This document shows, in pieces, positions 19,518-27,955 of a DNA stretch of 64,000 bases. The stretch is taken from NCBI RefSeq assembly GCF_001613425.1, contig NZ_BDCI01000001.1, forward strand, positions 372,001 through 436,000, read 5' to 3'. Positions within the stretch are counted from its first letter, which is position 1. The number at the start of each line of letters is the position of its first letter. The notes under the pieces were generated by a model. That model did not search any database. It saw nothing but the letters and a program-made list of their open reading frames with translations, and had not been told where the DNA came from. The DNA comes from Nocardia vulneris. Its GTDB lineage: Bacteria > Actinomycetota > Actinomycetes > Mycobacteriales > Mycobacteriaceae. The translations under genes were made by a program, and so were the position numbers.

Positions 19518-19823
19518 ATGACCGAGAATCGCAGAATCCGCGTGGACACCGCGCTGTTACGGCAGGCCGCAACCAAAATGGACGGGGTCGGCGGCAAGAC
19601 CGGCGACATCATCGCCACCCTGCGGAACAATCTGAACGCCCAAGGCGAACCGTGGGGCAGCGACGACTACGGCGACAAATTCGTCAAGGGCGACAAGGGT
19701 TACGGCACATCCTCGAAGAACCTGCTGACCGGCGGCGACAACATGGCCGACTCCGCGAAGAAGTTCAGCAAGGGCATGCGCGACGCCGCGACCAAGATGG
19801 ACGACATGGACGGCGGGAAGTGA
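19518..19823 (+). CDS. WXG100-family ESX protein 2
   Basis: 101 aa from the ATG at 19518, which has CAGGAG 6-7 nt upstream. It has a helix-turn-helix hairpin with the turn GEPWGSDDYGDKF, the same W-G-x-D variant as the WXG100 protein at 9301, and a Lys/Asp-rich end (KMDDMDGGK). It is the last gene of the plus-strand operon, 28 nt after EspG and just before a strong hairpin. The two WXG100 proteins of the operon could form a heterodimer, as EsxE/EsxF do beside mycobacterial CpnT, but that pairing is inference. Confidence 0.88.
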   Translation: MTENRRIRVDTALLRQAATKMDGVGGKTGDIIATLRNNLNAQGEPWGSDDYGDKFVKGDKGYGTSSKNLLTGGDNMADSAKKFSKGMRDAATKMDDMDGGK

Positions 19824-19859
19824 TCGCGCCTCGGCTCGCGCACTAGCGCTGACGGGCCA

Positions 19860-19908
19860 CGCTGTCCGGATGCCGAGATCCACGGTGGAATCAGGCATCC
19901 GGACGGCG
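19860..19908. terminator. Bidirectional terminator hairpin ending the ESX operon
   Basis: Perfect 11-bp arms GTCCGGATGCC / GGCATCCGGAC at 19864-19874 and 19894-19904, extended to about 15 pairs with one G-T pair. It lies between the convergent WXG100 gene and choD-like gene and can serve both. No U-tract follows, as is common in actinobacteria. Confidence 0.75.
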
Positions 19909-19922
19909 CGTCCGGGGGAACC

Positions 19923-21644
19923 TCAGCCCGCGGCCGGTGTCTCCCTGATCTGCACGATCGGAAGTACCAGTGCGGCAGGGGCGTTCGCGGGCACGACCGG
20001 CTTGGCGGGGGCGACCGGCGGGATCTGCTGGTAGCCGGCGCCGAGCGGCGGCCTGGTGTCGAGCTCGCCCTTGTTCGGCCAGTAGGCGGCGGCGCGTTCG
20101 GCCTGGGCGGTGATGGTGAGCGACGGGTTGACGCCGAGGTTCGCCGATACCGCCGCGCCGTCGACGACGCTCAGGGTCGGGTAGCCGTAGACGCGGTGGT
20201 AGCCGTCGATCACGCCGTGCTCGGCGTCGGCGCCGATCACCGCGCCGCCCAGGAAGTGTGCGGTGAGCGGGATATTGAAGATCTCGCCCCAGCTGCCGCC
20301 CGCGATGCCGCCGATCTTCTCGGCCACCCGCCGGGTCACGTTGTTGCCCATCGGAATCCACGTCGGATTCGGTTCGCCATGGCCCTGCTTGCTGGTCATC
20401 TTGCGGCCGAACAACCCGCGCTTGGTGTAGGTCGTGATCGAATTGTCCAGGTGCTGCATGACGAGCGAGATGATGGTCCGCTCGCTCCAGTTCTTGGTGC
20501 TCAGGAAGCTCAGCAGGTTCATCGGATGCCGCAGCACCAGGCCCAGGAAGCGCAGCCAGCGCGGAATCCGGCCGCCGCCATCGACCATCAGCGTCTGCAA
20601 CAGGCCCATGGCGTTGGAGCCCTTGCCGTAGCGGACCGGCTCGATATGGGTGTCCGGCGTGGGATGGATGGACGAGGTGATCGCCACGCCCTTGGTGAAA
20701 TCGACACCGGGCGTGACCTTTTTGGTCGCGGCACCGACGATGGATTCGGAGTTGGTGCGGGTGAGCTGGCCGAGGCGCGGCGACAGCTCGGTGAGCGCGC
20801 CCTTGTCCTGCATCTCGAACAGCAGCTTCTGCGTGCCCCGCGTGCCCGCGGCGAGCACCACGTTGGCGGCGGTGTAGGTCTTGGGCTGCTTGCGCAGCCA
20901 GGCGCCGGTGCGGGCGGTGGAGACATCCCAGGTGCCGTCCGGATGCGGCCGCAGATCGGTCACCGTGGTCATCGGAATGACCTGTGCGCCCGCCTTTTCC
21001 GCGAGGTAGAGGTAGTTCTTCACGAGGGTGTTCTTGGCGCCGTACTTGCAGCCGACCATGCAGTCGCCGCATTCGATGCAGCCGGTGCGCTCGGGCCCGA
21101 CGCCGCCGAAATACGGGTCGGCGACGGTCTTTCCAGCTTCACCGAAGAACACCCCGACCGGCGTCTGCACGAAGGTATCGCCGACCCCGAGGTCCTCGGC
21201 GACCTGCTTGAACACCTCGTCGGCCGGTGTCATGTGCGGGTTGCGCACCACGCCGAGCATCTTCTGTGCCTGCTCGTAGTACGGCGCGAGCTCGGCCTGC
21301 CAGTCGGTGATCTCGCGCCACTGCGCGTCCTGGAAGAACGGCGCCGGCGGCACGTAGAGCGTGTTGGCGTAGTTCAGCGAGCCGCCGCCGACGCCCGCAC
21401 CGCCGAGGATCAGCACATCGCGCAGCAGGTGGATGCGCTGGATGCCGTAGCAGCCGAGCTTGGGCGCCCAGAGGAACTTCTTCAGTTCCCAGCTGGTCTT
21501 GGGCAGTTCGTCGTCGGCGAACCGCTGGCCCGCCTCCAGTACGCCGACCTTGTAGCCCTTCTCGACCAGCCGCAGTGCGGTGACGCTGCCACCGAAGCCG
21601 GAGCCGACGATGAGGACGTCGAAATCCGTCGTCCGCTGGTCCAT
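19923..21644 (-). CDS. choD: ChoD-like GMC-type FAD sterol oxidoreductase
   Basis: 573 aa from the ATG at 21644 with GAGGAG just upstream. FAD-binding GSGFGG is at residues 14-19. The GAGVGGGSLNYANTLY segment, a cysteine cluster CIECGDCMVGCKYGAKNT and the C-terminal NPSLTITAQAERAA motif are those of the actinobacterial ChoD (cholesterol oxidase-like) branch of GMC oxidoreductases. The cysteine cluster is characteristic of this branch. ChoD proteins are predicted to oxidise 3-beta-hydroxysterols, but their true substrate is debated. The protein lacks a signal peptide. It is divergent from a TetR regulator across a gap with inverted repeats, which suggests ligand-controlled expression. The name reflects family similarity. 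Confidence 0.85.
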   Translation of the reverse strand: MDQRTTDFDVLIVGSGFGGSVTALRLVEKGYKVGVLEAGQRFADDELPKTSWELKKFLWAPKLGCYGIQRIHLLRDVLILGGAGVGGGSLNYANTLYVPPAPFFQDAQWREITDWQAELAPYYEQAQKMLGVVRNPHMTPADEVFKQVAEDLGVGDTFVQTPVGVFFGEAGKTVADPYFGGVGPERTGCIECGDCMVGCKYGAKNTLVKNYLYLAEKAGAQVIPMTTVTDLRPHPDGTWDVSTARTGAWLRKQPKTYTAANVVLAAGTRGTQKLLFEMQDKGALTELSPRLGQLTRTNSESIVGAATKKVTPGVDFTKGVAITSSIHPTPDTHIEPVRYGKGSNAMGLLQTLMVDGGGRIPRWLRFLGLVLRHPMNLLSFLSTKNWSERTIISLVMQHLDNSITTYTKRGLFGRKMTSKQGHGEPNPTWIPMGNNVTRRVAEKIGGIAGGSWGEIFNIPLTAHFLGGAVIGADAEHGVIDGYHRVYGYPTLSVVDGAAVSANLGVNPSLTITAQAERAAAYWPNKGELDTRPPLGAGYQQIPPVAPAKPVVPANAPAALVLPIVQIRETPAAG

Positions 21645-21682
21645 GGTGAACTCCTCGATAGTGTCGCCAGTGACTCGGCTAA

Positions 21683-21799
21683 CACTACTACCGAGTAGCT
21701 TGTGCGCCGAACCAGGGCGGCTCCGGCCGATTCGTTTCCGCGCCCGGTATGTCACAGAGCGGCGCTCGCTATTGTTGACAGTGCTCTCTGAATAATGCA
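21683..21799. promoter_or_regulatory. Operator-like repeats between choD-like gene and tetR
   Basis: Inverted repeat CTACT-ACCG-AGTAG at 21685-21698, about 40 bp upstream of the choD-like start. A second imperfect inverted repeat, ATTGTTGACAG against CTGAATAAT, at 21771-21796 lies just before the tetR start. A TTGACA at 21775-21780 could be a -35 box. Either repeat is a plausible TetR binding site. Confidence 0.5.
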
Positions 21800-21808
21800 C
21801 GGTGGGGT

Positions 21809-22507
21809 ATGCCGACGACCCCGCGTGCGCGCGCCAGAGCGCAGACCATGAACGACATAGTCCGCATCGGCCGCGAGCATCTCGCTTCGGAAGGGGCCGC
21901 GGCCTTGTCATTGCGGGCCGTCGCGCGTGATCTGGGTGTGGTGTCCTCGGCGGTCTACCGCTACGTGCGCAGCCGCGACGAACTGCTCACGCTGCTGGTG
22001 ATCGACGGCTACAACGCGCTCGGCGACGCCGTGGACGCCGATCTGGCGACGGCGCCCGACGACCCGATCGCACAGATCCGCACCCTGTGCCACTCGGTGC
22101 GCCGCTGGGCGCAGGCCGAACCCGCCCGCTACGGGCTGCTCTTCGGCACGCCCGTGCCCGGCTACGACGCGCCCGCCGAGCAGACGATGACGCCCGGCAC
22201 CCGGGTGATCACCACCTTGCAGGGTCTGTTCGCCCGCGCCTACCTGGCCGGTCAGCTGACCACCCCGCAGCCCGAGTCCGCCGTATCGGCCACCCTCGCA
22301 GCCGATTTCGACCGGATCCGCGGTGAATTCGAACTGCCCCTGCCGGATTGGCTGTTCGCCCGTGGCATCACCTTCTGGGCGAGCCTCTTCGGTGCCGTGA
22401 GCGCCGACGTCTTCGACATGTACGGCACGGACACCTTCACCGACCGCACCGACCTGTTCGACCAGCAGGTGGACGCGCTGCTGGACATGCTCGGCCACCG
22501 GCGCTGA
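21809..22507 (+). CDS. TetR/AcrR-family transcriptional regulator
   Basis: 232 aa. The N-terminal helix-turn-helix is at residues ~15-60 (LSLRAVARDLGVVSSAVYRYVRSRDELL), the canonical TetR recognition region. The C-terminal ligand/dimerisation domain contains RRWAQAEPARYGLLFGTPVPGY and ARGITFWASLFGAVSADVF, typical of the WHG-type TetR C-terminal domain. It is divergent from the choD-like gene and convergent with the 66-aa/GH1 pair (6-nt gap), so the choD-like promoter and its own are the likely targets. The ligand is unknown; a steroid or lipid is a reasonable guess only. Confidence 0.9.
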   Translation: MPTTPRARARAQTMNDIVRIGREHLASEGAAALSLRAVARDLGVVSSAVYRYVRSRDELLTLLVIDGYNALGDAVDADLATAPDDPIAQIRTLCHSVRRWAQAEPARYGLLFGTPVPGYDAPAEQTMTPGTRVITTLQGLFARAYLAGQLTTPQPESAVSATLAADFDRIRGEFELPLPDWLFARGITFWASLFGAVSADVFDMYGTDTFTDRTDLFDQQVDALLDMLGHRR

Positions 22508-22513
22508 ACACGG

Positions 22514-22714
22514 TCAGTCCTCGCTGCTCCAACGATCGCCGAGGAAACGCAGCAGGGCAGGATCGGTGGAGGTGATGCGGTCGACTTCTTGGCCACCGGT
22601 GCACTCGAACAGGCCGACGGTCACCCGTGTGGTGGTGCGCGCGAGTACCCGCCAGATCGCGCCGGAATCTGCCCAGCGGCGCAGCATCGAAGTGGGATCC
22701 GGGGTTTCGGTCAT
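22514..22714 (-). CDS. Small 66-aa protein coupled to the GH1 gene
   Basis: The ATG at 22714 overlaps the stop of the GH1 gene (ATGA), showing translational coupling. The product, starting MTETPDPTSMLRRWADSGAIW, continues with RVLARTTTRVTVGLFECTGGQEVDR and ends FLGDRWSSED. It is a compact alpha/beta sequence with no signal peptide. Composition and third-position GC match real coding sequence, and it fills the gap to the convergent tetR. Function is unknown. The glycosidase is predicted to be exported while this protein is cytosolic, so a direct complex is unlikely. Confidence 0.7.
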   Translation of the reverse strand: MTETPDPTSMLRRWADSGAIWRVLARTTTRVTVGLFECTGGQEVDRITSTDPALLRFLGDRWSSED

Positions 22715-24036
22715 CGGGGGAGGGTGACCGGGTCGGTGCAGCTGGCCAGAGCGTCGACGAACGAGCAGGGCTCGGGCGCTCGGGTGGGCCGGTAATCCGG
22801 TGGTACGCCGCCCTCCTCGGTAATGGCGGTATAGGCGGCGACCGCGTCGGTCGGCTTGCGCGTGAGCGTGGGGTCGGTGCGGACATCGACCGTGTAGAGG
22901 CCGAATCGCGGTGTGTAGGAGCCCCATTCGTAGTTGTCGGTGAGGCTCCAGTAGTTGTAGCCGAGGAGATTCATGCCGTCGGCTTTCGCGCGTTGCAGCC
23001 AGTAGGCGGTGTCGCGGAGATTGTCGGCCCGGGTGTACCCGTCGGCGCGCGGGGCGCCGTTCTCGGTCGGCATGCCGTTCTCGACGATGTAGAGCGGCTT
23101 TCCCGGGAACTGCCGCGCGTAGTGCTGCAAGGCGTAGTAGATGCCCTCCGGCTGCAGCGGCTGTGTCCACAGTCGTTCGAAGTCAGGTGGGCCCGCCAGC
23201 AGCGATTCCGGGGACAGGCCGTAGTAGTAGTCGATGCCGATGTAGTCCAGGCGTGCGCCGATGCGGTCGATGAGCGGCTTGTTGATCAGGTCCTCGCCGG
23301 TGGGGATGTACGCGACGTTGCTGGTGACCAGCGCGCCCGGCTGCACCTGATGGATGTAGTCGTAGATACCGTTGTGCGCCTGCGCGATCCGATCGTGCAT
23401 CGCGGGCACGTCGAGGGGCGGCAAACCGCCTTTGCGTAGCTCGTTGACGATATAGAAGGTCGGCTCGTTGAAGGTGACCCACAGCGGGTCGCGCGCCGCG
23501 TAGCGATCGACCAGGGCGCGCGCGTTGGTCAGCCAGTCCTCGACGATGCCGGCATTGCGCCAGCCGCCGCGATCGACCGCCCACCCCGGATACACCCAGT
23601 GATCGATCGTCAGCATCGGCCGCATACCGGCCTGGACGATGGCGGCCACGACCTCGTCGTAGAAGCGCAGACCCGCGGGATCCCAAGTGCCGGGCCGCGG
23701 TTGTACGCGCGCCCACTCGAGGCCGATCCGATACACCTTGACACCGAGCTGGGCCGCCAACGCGATATCCGACCGATACCGGGTGTAGAAGTCGATCGAA
23801 TCACCGTATGGGTCAGCGGTTTTGCCCTCCGCGACGTAGCGGGACCAATTGCTGTCCGGTGCATGGCCTTCCGCCTGGTAGCCGGAAGCGGCGACGCCCC
23901 ACAGGAACTCGGCGCCAAGCGGAGCGATCCATGCGGGTGGTTCCGGCCGGGCGCCCGCGGTGGCCGTGCCCGCGACGAGCAGGGCGACGGCGGCGACGAT
24001 CAGGCCGGCCGAGTAGTGACGACGCTGTGCTCGCAT
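22711..24036 (-). CDS. Secreted family 1 glycoside hydrolase (beta-glucosidase type)
   Basis: 441 aa; CAGGAG precedes the ATG at 24036. An N-terminal signal peptide (RRHYSAGLIVAAVALLVAGTATAGA) is followed by a GH1 TIM barrel: GAEFLWGVAASGYQAEG at the start, the acid/base Glu191 in TFNEP and the nucleophile Glu319 in YIVENGM, with YNYWSLTDNYEWGSYTPRFGLY near the end. All catalytic residues are present. GH1 enzymes retain configuration while cleaving beta-glucosides, beta-galactosides or 6-phospho derivatives. Export makes an extracellular substrate likely. Most bacterial GH1 enzymes are cytosolic, so secretion is a notable trait. The real substrate cannot be read from the sequence. Confidence 0.9.
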   Translation of the reverse strand: MRAQRRHYSAGLIVAAVALLVAGTATAGARPEPPAWIAPLGAEFLWGVAASGYQAEGHAPDSNWSRYVAEGKTADPYGDSIDFYTRYRSDIALAAQLGVKVYRIGLEWARVQPRPGTWDPAGLRFYDEVVAAIVQAGMRPMLTIDHWVYPGWAVDRGGWRNAGIVEDWLTNARALVDRYAARDPLWVTFNEPTFYIVNELRKGGLPPLDVPAMHDRIAQAHNGIYDYIHQVQPGALVTSNVAYIPTGEDLINKPLIDRIGARLDYIGIDYYYGLSPESLLAGPPDFERLWTQPLQPEGIYYALQHYARQFPGKPLYIVENGMPTENGAPRADGYTRADNLRDTAYWLQRAKADGMNLLGYNYWSLTDNYEWGSYTPRFGLYTVDVRTDPTLTRKPTDAVAAYTAITEEGGVPPDYRPTRAPEPCSFVDALASCTDPVTLPR

Positions 24037-24399
24037 CAGAACTCCTGTTCACCGCGATGGGGCGCTGGGAACCTTGGGGGACAGCGTAACTGGTCGAATG
24101 TCCGTTTCGGGGTGATCGCCGTCGTAAGCCGTAGTAGGGGAGCGAGGGCAGTGGTCGGGCCGGTCGGCGGGCTGGAGGAGCGCGAGTGTCGTTTGGGCGG
24201 AAGACCGCGTCGGTAGCGGAGATCAGTTTGGGTAAGCGAGCACATCGGGTTATGGGAACAAAAAAACATCTACTTACGTAGATATGCGCATTCAACTATA
24301 TAAAGCTCTTGTTCGGACCAACCACCACACATCACCCAACAACGGCACCGCACCTCCCACACAACTCACCAGCACTGAGGAGAGAGGTGCGGCCGCCTG
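24037..24399. other. AT-rich intergenic region with an inverted repeat
   Basis: 363 bp upstream of the GH1 gene and downstream of the F420-type oxidoreductase. Bases 24240-24310 are strikingly AT-rich and contain the perfect inverted repeat ATCTAC-TTAC-GTAGAT at 24268-24283. An ATG at 24284 directly after it opens a 71-codon frame that runs antisense into the oxidoreductase end and has no coding character. The repeat resembles a TetR-type operator. It may serve a distal GH1 promoter or be the remnant of a lost gene. Confidence 0.5.
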
Positions 24400-25338
24400 C
24401 TATGCCTCCGTCGCGGCGAGCGCCTGCAGCAGCTGTGCACCCGCCGCTCGTGCGGGCGCTCGCATCACGAATCGATCGAAACCCCAATGCTGTTGGTGAC
24501 CACGAAGCTCAGTGACCAGCTCGTCCACCGTGCCGATGAGCACGTACGGGGCACTCAGCAGTTCGGCGGCCGTCGTGGTCGGTATCTCGGCGGCCAAGCG
24601 CGCGCAGGCGGCCTCGGCATCGTCGGTGATCTCGACGTGTTGCACGAGGGCTTCGAGGGCGGGTGTGCGCCCGTTCGTGATTGTGGTCTCGTGCACCTTC
24701 GCGACCTGGGCGTCGATCTCGGCTCGGCTCCAGCGGGTTTCGTGGCGGTGTCCGTCGGGCAGGGTGCGGCCGAGCCCGGAGAAGCCGACGATATCGGCGA
24801 TTTCGGCGGCGTAGCGCAGGACGCGGTCTCCGTTGCCGCCGACGAGGACCGGGATCGGCGTCTGGATCGGGCGCGGCCGGTCGAGCACCGCGTCCTGGAG
24901 CCGCACGTGGTCCCCGGCGAAGGTGACGGTTTCACCGGCGAGCAACCGGCGGGTCGTGTCGCCGACCTCGATCATGCGCGCGACTCGCGCTGCGGCCGAA
25001 GGGTGTTCGCGGCCTTGCATGGTCCATTCCGCCGGGGTGTGCCCGGCGCCGATCCCGAACACCGCGCGCCCACCGGAGACGAGGTCGAGCGTGGCGAGCT
25101 CGCCGGCCAGCAGGAACGGTTCCCACATGCCCGCGTTGACGACATTGGTACCGAGCTTGATCGTCGAGGTGGCGGTCGCTGCGGCGGCGAGTGCGACGAA
25201 CGGTGCGGCGAACGCACCGGGATGGTCGGGGACCATCAGCGCGTCGAAACCGTCGGCTTCGCAGCCGCGGGCGAAGTCCGGCAGCGAGCCGAGGCTGATC
25301 ACGTCGGCAGCCATGGCGAACTTGATCGGTGTGGGCAT
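24400..25338 (-). CDS. LLM-class F420-dependent oxidoreductase
   Basis: 312 aa from the ATG at 25338, with GGGAGG 6 nt upstream. It is a luciferase-like TIM barrel: FDALMVPDHPG, LGTNVVNAGMWEPFLLAGELATLDLVSGGR, and GIGAGHTPAEW are typical of the F420-binding subgroup of the LLM family in mycobacteria and Nocardia. Such enzymes transfer hydride from F420H2 to an organic substrate, which differs per subfamily. It lies downstream of the MmpL gene in the same orientation (87-nt gap) and may be co-transcribed. No signal peptide is present. The cofactor is inferred from family membership. Confidence 0.85.
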   Translation of the reverse strand: MPTPIKFAMAADVISLGSLPDFARGCEADGFDALMVPDHPGAFAAPFVALAAAATATSTIKLGTNVVNAGMWEPFLLAGELATLDLVSGGRAVFGIGAGHTPAEWTMQGREHPSAAARVARMIEVGDTTRRLLAGETVTFAGDHVRLQDAVLDRPRPIQTPIPVLVGGNGDRVLRYAAEIADIVGFSGLGRTLPDGHRHETRWSRAEIDAQVAKVHETTITNGRTPALEALVQHVEITDDAEAACARLAAEIPTTTAAELLSAPYVLIGTVDELVTELRGHQQHWGFDRFVMRAPARAAGAQLLQALAATEA

Positions 25339-25425
25339 ATTCGACCTCCCATTTCGAAGGGTGCCCACGCTAATTCGTCGGGCGCGCGAACCGAACGTTG
25401 GTCTGCTGACAGCAGATTCAGGTCG

Positions 25426-27741
25426 TCAGCGGCGGACCTGGTCGGCCTCGACGACAGGGAGCCGGACCGTGACCGGGTCGGTGACCGGTGTGGTCTCGAC
25501 CAGGTCGGCCATGCCGCGGGTGGTGGGATGTTCGTCGTCGAGGACGGGTTCGCCGAGGCCGACGCGTTGCTGGAGGCGTTTCATCCAGGCCGGTGCCCAC
25601 CAGCAGTCGTCGCCGAGCAGTTTCATGACCGCGGGCACGAGGAGCATGCGCAGGATGGTGGCGTCGATGAAGAGCGCGGCGATCATGCCGTAGGCGATGT
25701 ACTGCATCATCACCAGGTCGGAGAAGGCGAAGGCGCCGGTGACGACGAGCAGGATGAGTGCGGCGGCAGTGATGATGCCGCCGGTGTGTGCGGTGCCGAT
25801 CCGGATGGCCTCGGTGGTCGTGGCGCCCTTCGCGCGCGCTTCGACCATGCGGGACAACAAAAATACCTCGTAGTCGGTGGAGAGCCCGTAGATGATCGCG
25901 ATGATCAGGATGAGCACGTTGGCTTGGATCGGCTGCGGGGTGAAATTGAGCAGGCTCGCACCGTGGCCGTCGATGAAGATGAGGGTGAGGATGCCGAGGG
26001 TGGAGCCGAGGCCGAGCACGCTCATGAGTGCGGCCTTGATCGGCAGCACCAGGGAGCCGAAGGTCAGGAACATGAGCAGGGTGGTGAGCAGCAGCACCAC
26101 GACGACCATGAACGGGATGCGGCCGAGCATGCCGTCGATGGTGTCCTTCTTGATCGCGGGCTGGCCGCCGACGAGCACGGTGATGTCGTCGGGTACGTCC
26201 ATCGAGCGCAGGTAGTCGATGGTGGCGTTGGCCGCGTCGGTGTCGGTGGAGTCGGCCAGGGTGGCTTCGCTGCGGTATACGCCGGGTTGGCTGGTCGAGG
26301 CTTTCGGTGTGGCGAATTGGCCTGGCACACCTGGTTTTTGCTCGGCGAGGCCGGGTGCCTGGTTCGCCTGTTTGATCACCGCGCCGATGGCGTTGCGGTG
26401 TGCTTGACGGTTCTCGTCGGTCTCCTCGGTGACGAAGACGAGTTGTACGGGGTCGGATTTGCGCAGCGGGAAGGTGGTGTCGAAGTCGTGCTGGGCGATG
26501 CGGGTGGTGTGGTCGGGCGGTAGGTAGGTTTCGCTGAAGGTGCCGAAGGCGATGTTCTTGACCGGGATGATCAGGATGAGCAGGCCGATGCTGATCGGGA
26601 TGGCGATCTTGGTCGGGTGCTGCATGACCCAGCGGGTGGTGCGGCCCCAGAGTCCGTTCTCGACTTCGTCGGCGGTTTTGCTGCGGCTGAAGCGTTTGAC
26701 GCCGAGCAGGTCGACGCGCGGGCCGAGGATGCTGAGGATCGCGGGCAGGATGGTGATCGCGGAGAGCGCGGCGAGGGAGACCGTCGCGATGGAGCCGTAG
26801 GCGAGCGAGCGCAGGAAGCCTTGGGGGAAGAAGAGCATGCCGCCGAGGCTGGTGACGATCATGGTGGCGGAGAAGACGACGGTGCGGCCCGCGGTCATGA
26901 CGGTGCGGCGGACGGCGGTGGGGGTGTCGTAGCCTTCGGCGATCTCTTCGCGGAAGCGGCTGACGATGAACAGGCCGTAGTCGATGGCCAGGCCGAGGCC
27001 GATCATCGTGACGACGCTGGAGACGAACGAGTTGACCTGGGTGAATTCGGTGATGAAGCGGACGATGCCGTTGGCGCTGATGATGGTGAGGCCGCCCAGG
27101 ACCAGTGGCAGCGCGGCGGCGACGAGGCCGCCGAAGACGAAGAAGAGCAGGATCGCGACGGCGGGCAGGGCGAGCAGTTCCATGCGGTGCAGGTCGTCGG
27201 CGAGGGTGTCGGTGAGCGCGCCCGCGACCGGTTGCAGTCCGGCGACCTGGACGTCGACGCCGGGGATGTAGAAGGCGTCTTTGACGGCGCGGAAGTTGTT
27301 GACGATGTCGGTGTCGTTGTCGCCTTTGACGGCGATGGAGGCGAAGGCGCGGTTCTTTTCGGGCTTGCCGAAGAAGCTCGGCTGGGCGGGGGCGTTCTCG
27401 GTTTGCCAGTAGGCGCCGTTGATCCGGTCGATCTGCGGATGTTCGCGGGGGAGCCGGTTGAGGTTGTCGATGATCTTGCTACTGAAGTCCGGATCGTCGA
27501 GTGGCACGCCGGGTGGCGCGGTGTAGAGCACGATGACGTCGGCGCTGTGGTCGCGGCCGAATGCGGCGTCGGCGGTGCGGGCGGCGTGCGCGGATTCCGA
27601 GGTCGGGTCGTCGAAGCCACTGGCGCCGAGATGATTCCCGAGGTCGTAGCCGTAGCCACCGAGGGCGAGCATGCCGGCGCCGACGACGGCGATGACGATG
27701 AACCGGAATCGATGGACGAGGTCCCCCCAGCGTGCGAACAT
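25426..27741 (-). CDS. MmpL-family (RND) lipid/efflux transporter
   Basis: 771 aa; the ATG at 27741 is preferred because GGAGGGG precedes it. It has the classical duplicated MMPL architecture: TM1 at ~10-30, a large periplasmic loop, five TM helices with the proton-relay pair in GLAIDYGLFIVSRF, then a second half with IYGLSTDYEVFLLSRM. The C-terminal tail is short, about 60 residues, unlike MmpL3 with its long tail. Such proteins export lipids or lipophilic compounds in mycolate-containing actinobacteria. It is divergent from a DUF1772 membrane protein across a CTAGAT repeat array, so both may answer to the same regulator. The cargo is unknown. Confidence 0.9.
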   Translation of the reverse strand: MFARWGDLVHRFRFIVIAVVGAGMLALGGYGYDLGNHLGASGFDDPTSESAHAARTADAAFGRDHSADVIVLYTAPPGVPLDDPDFSSKIIDNLNRLPREHPQIDRINGAYWQTENAPAQPSFFGKPEKNRAFASIAVKGDNDTDIVNNFRAVKDAFYIPGVDVQVAGLQPVAGALTDTLADDLHRMELLALPAVAILLFFVFGGLVAAALPLVLGGLTIISANGIVRFITEFTQVNSFVSSVVTMIGLGLAIDYGLFIVSRFREEIAEGYDTPTAVRRTVMTAGRTVVFSATMIVTSLGGMLFFPQGFLRSLAYGSIATVSLAALSAITILPAILSILGPRVDLLGVKRFSRSKTADEVENGLWGRTTRWVMQHPTKIAIPISIGLLILIIPVKNIAFGTFSETYLPPDHTTRIAQHDFDTTFPLRKSDPVQLVFVTEETDENRQAHRNAIGAVIKQANQAPGLAEQKPGVPGQFATPKASTSQPGVYRSEATLADSTDTDAANATIDYLRSMDVPDDITVLVGGQPAIKKDTIDGMLGRIPFMVVVVLLLTTLLMFLTFGSLVLPIKAALMSVLGLGSTLGILTLIFIDGHGASLLNFTPQPIQANVLILIIAIIYGLSTDYEVFLLSRMVEARAKGATTTEAIRIGTAHTGGIITAAALILLVVTGAFAFSDLVMMQYIAYGMIAALFIDATILRMLLVPAVMKLLGDDCWWAPAWMKRLQQRVGLGEPVLDDEHPTTRGMADLVETTPVTDPVTVRLPVVEADQVRR

Positions 27742-27955
27742 CAGCAGCCCCTCCGGCGGTGCCGGCCGGACGGGTGGGTGGTGTGCGGCCTCGAGGCACC
27801 GATCGTCAAGTGTCTGGGTCCTTTCCGGTGGGTCGCGCCCGATGTGCGCGCTCTCCAAAGTACCGGCGGTGCGGGACTGCTCGCCGGAAAGTGGTTGCCG
27901 GGTAATAGCTCTGCGGCTTTCCTTGTTGCCTTCGATTCGGGGTTGCGCCTTGTAT

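Noticed and set aside
24284..24499. 71-codon frame directly after the ATCTAC/GTAGAT palindrome
   Set aside because: It has Thr/Ser/Ala/Arg-rich composition and runs antisense into a real gene; no ribosome site is visible.
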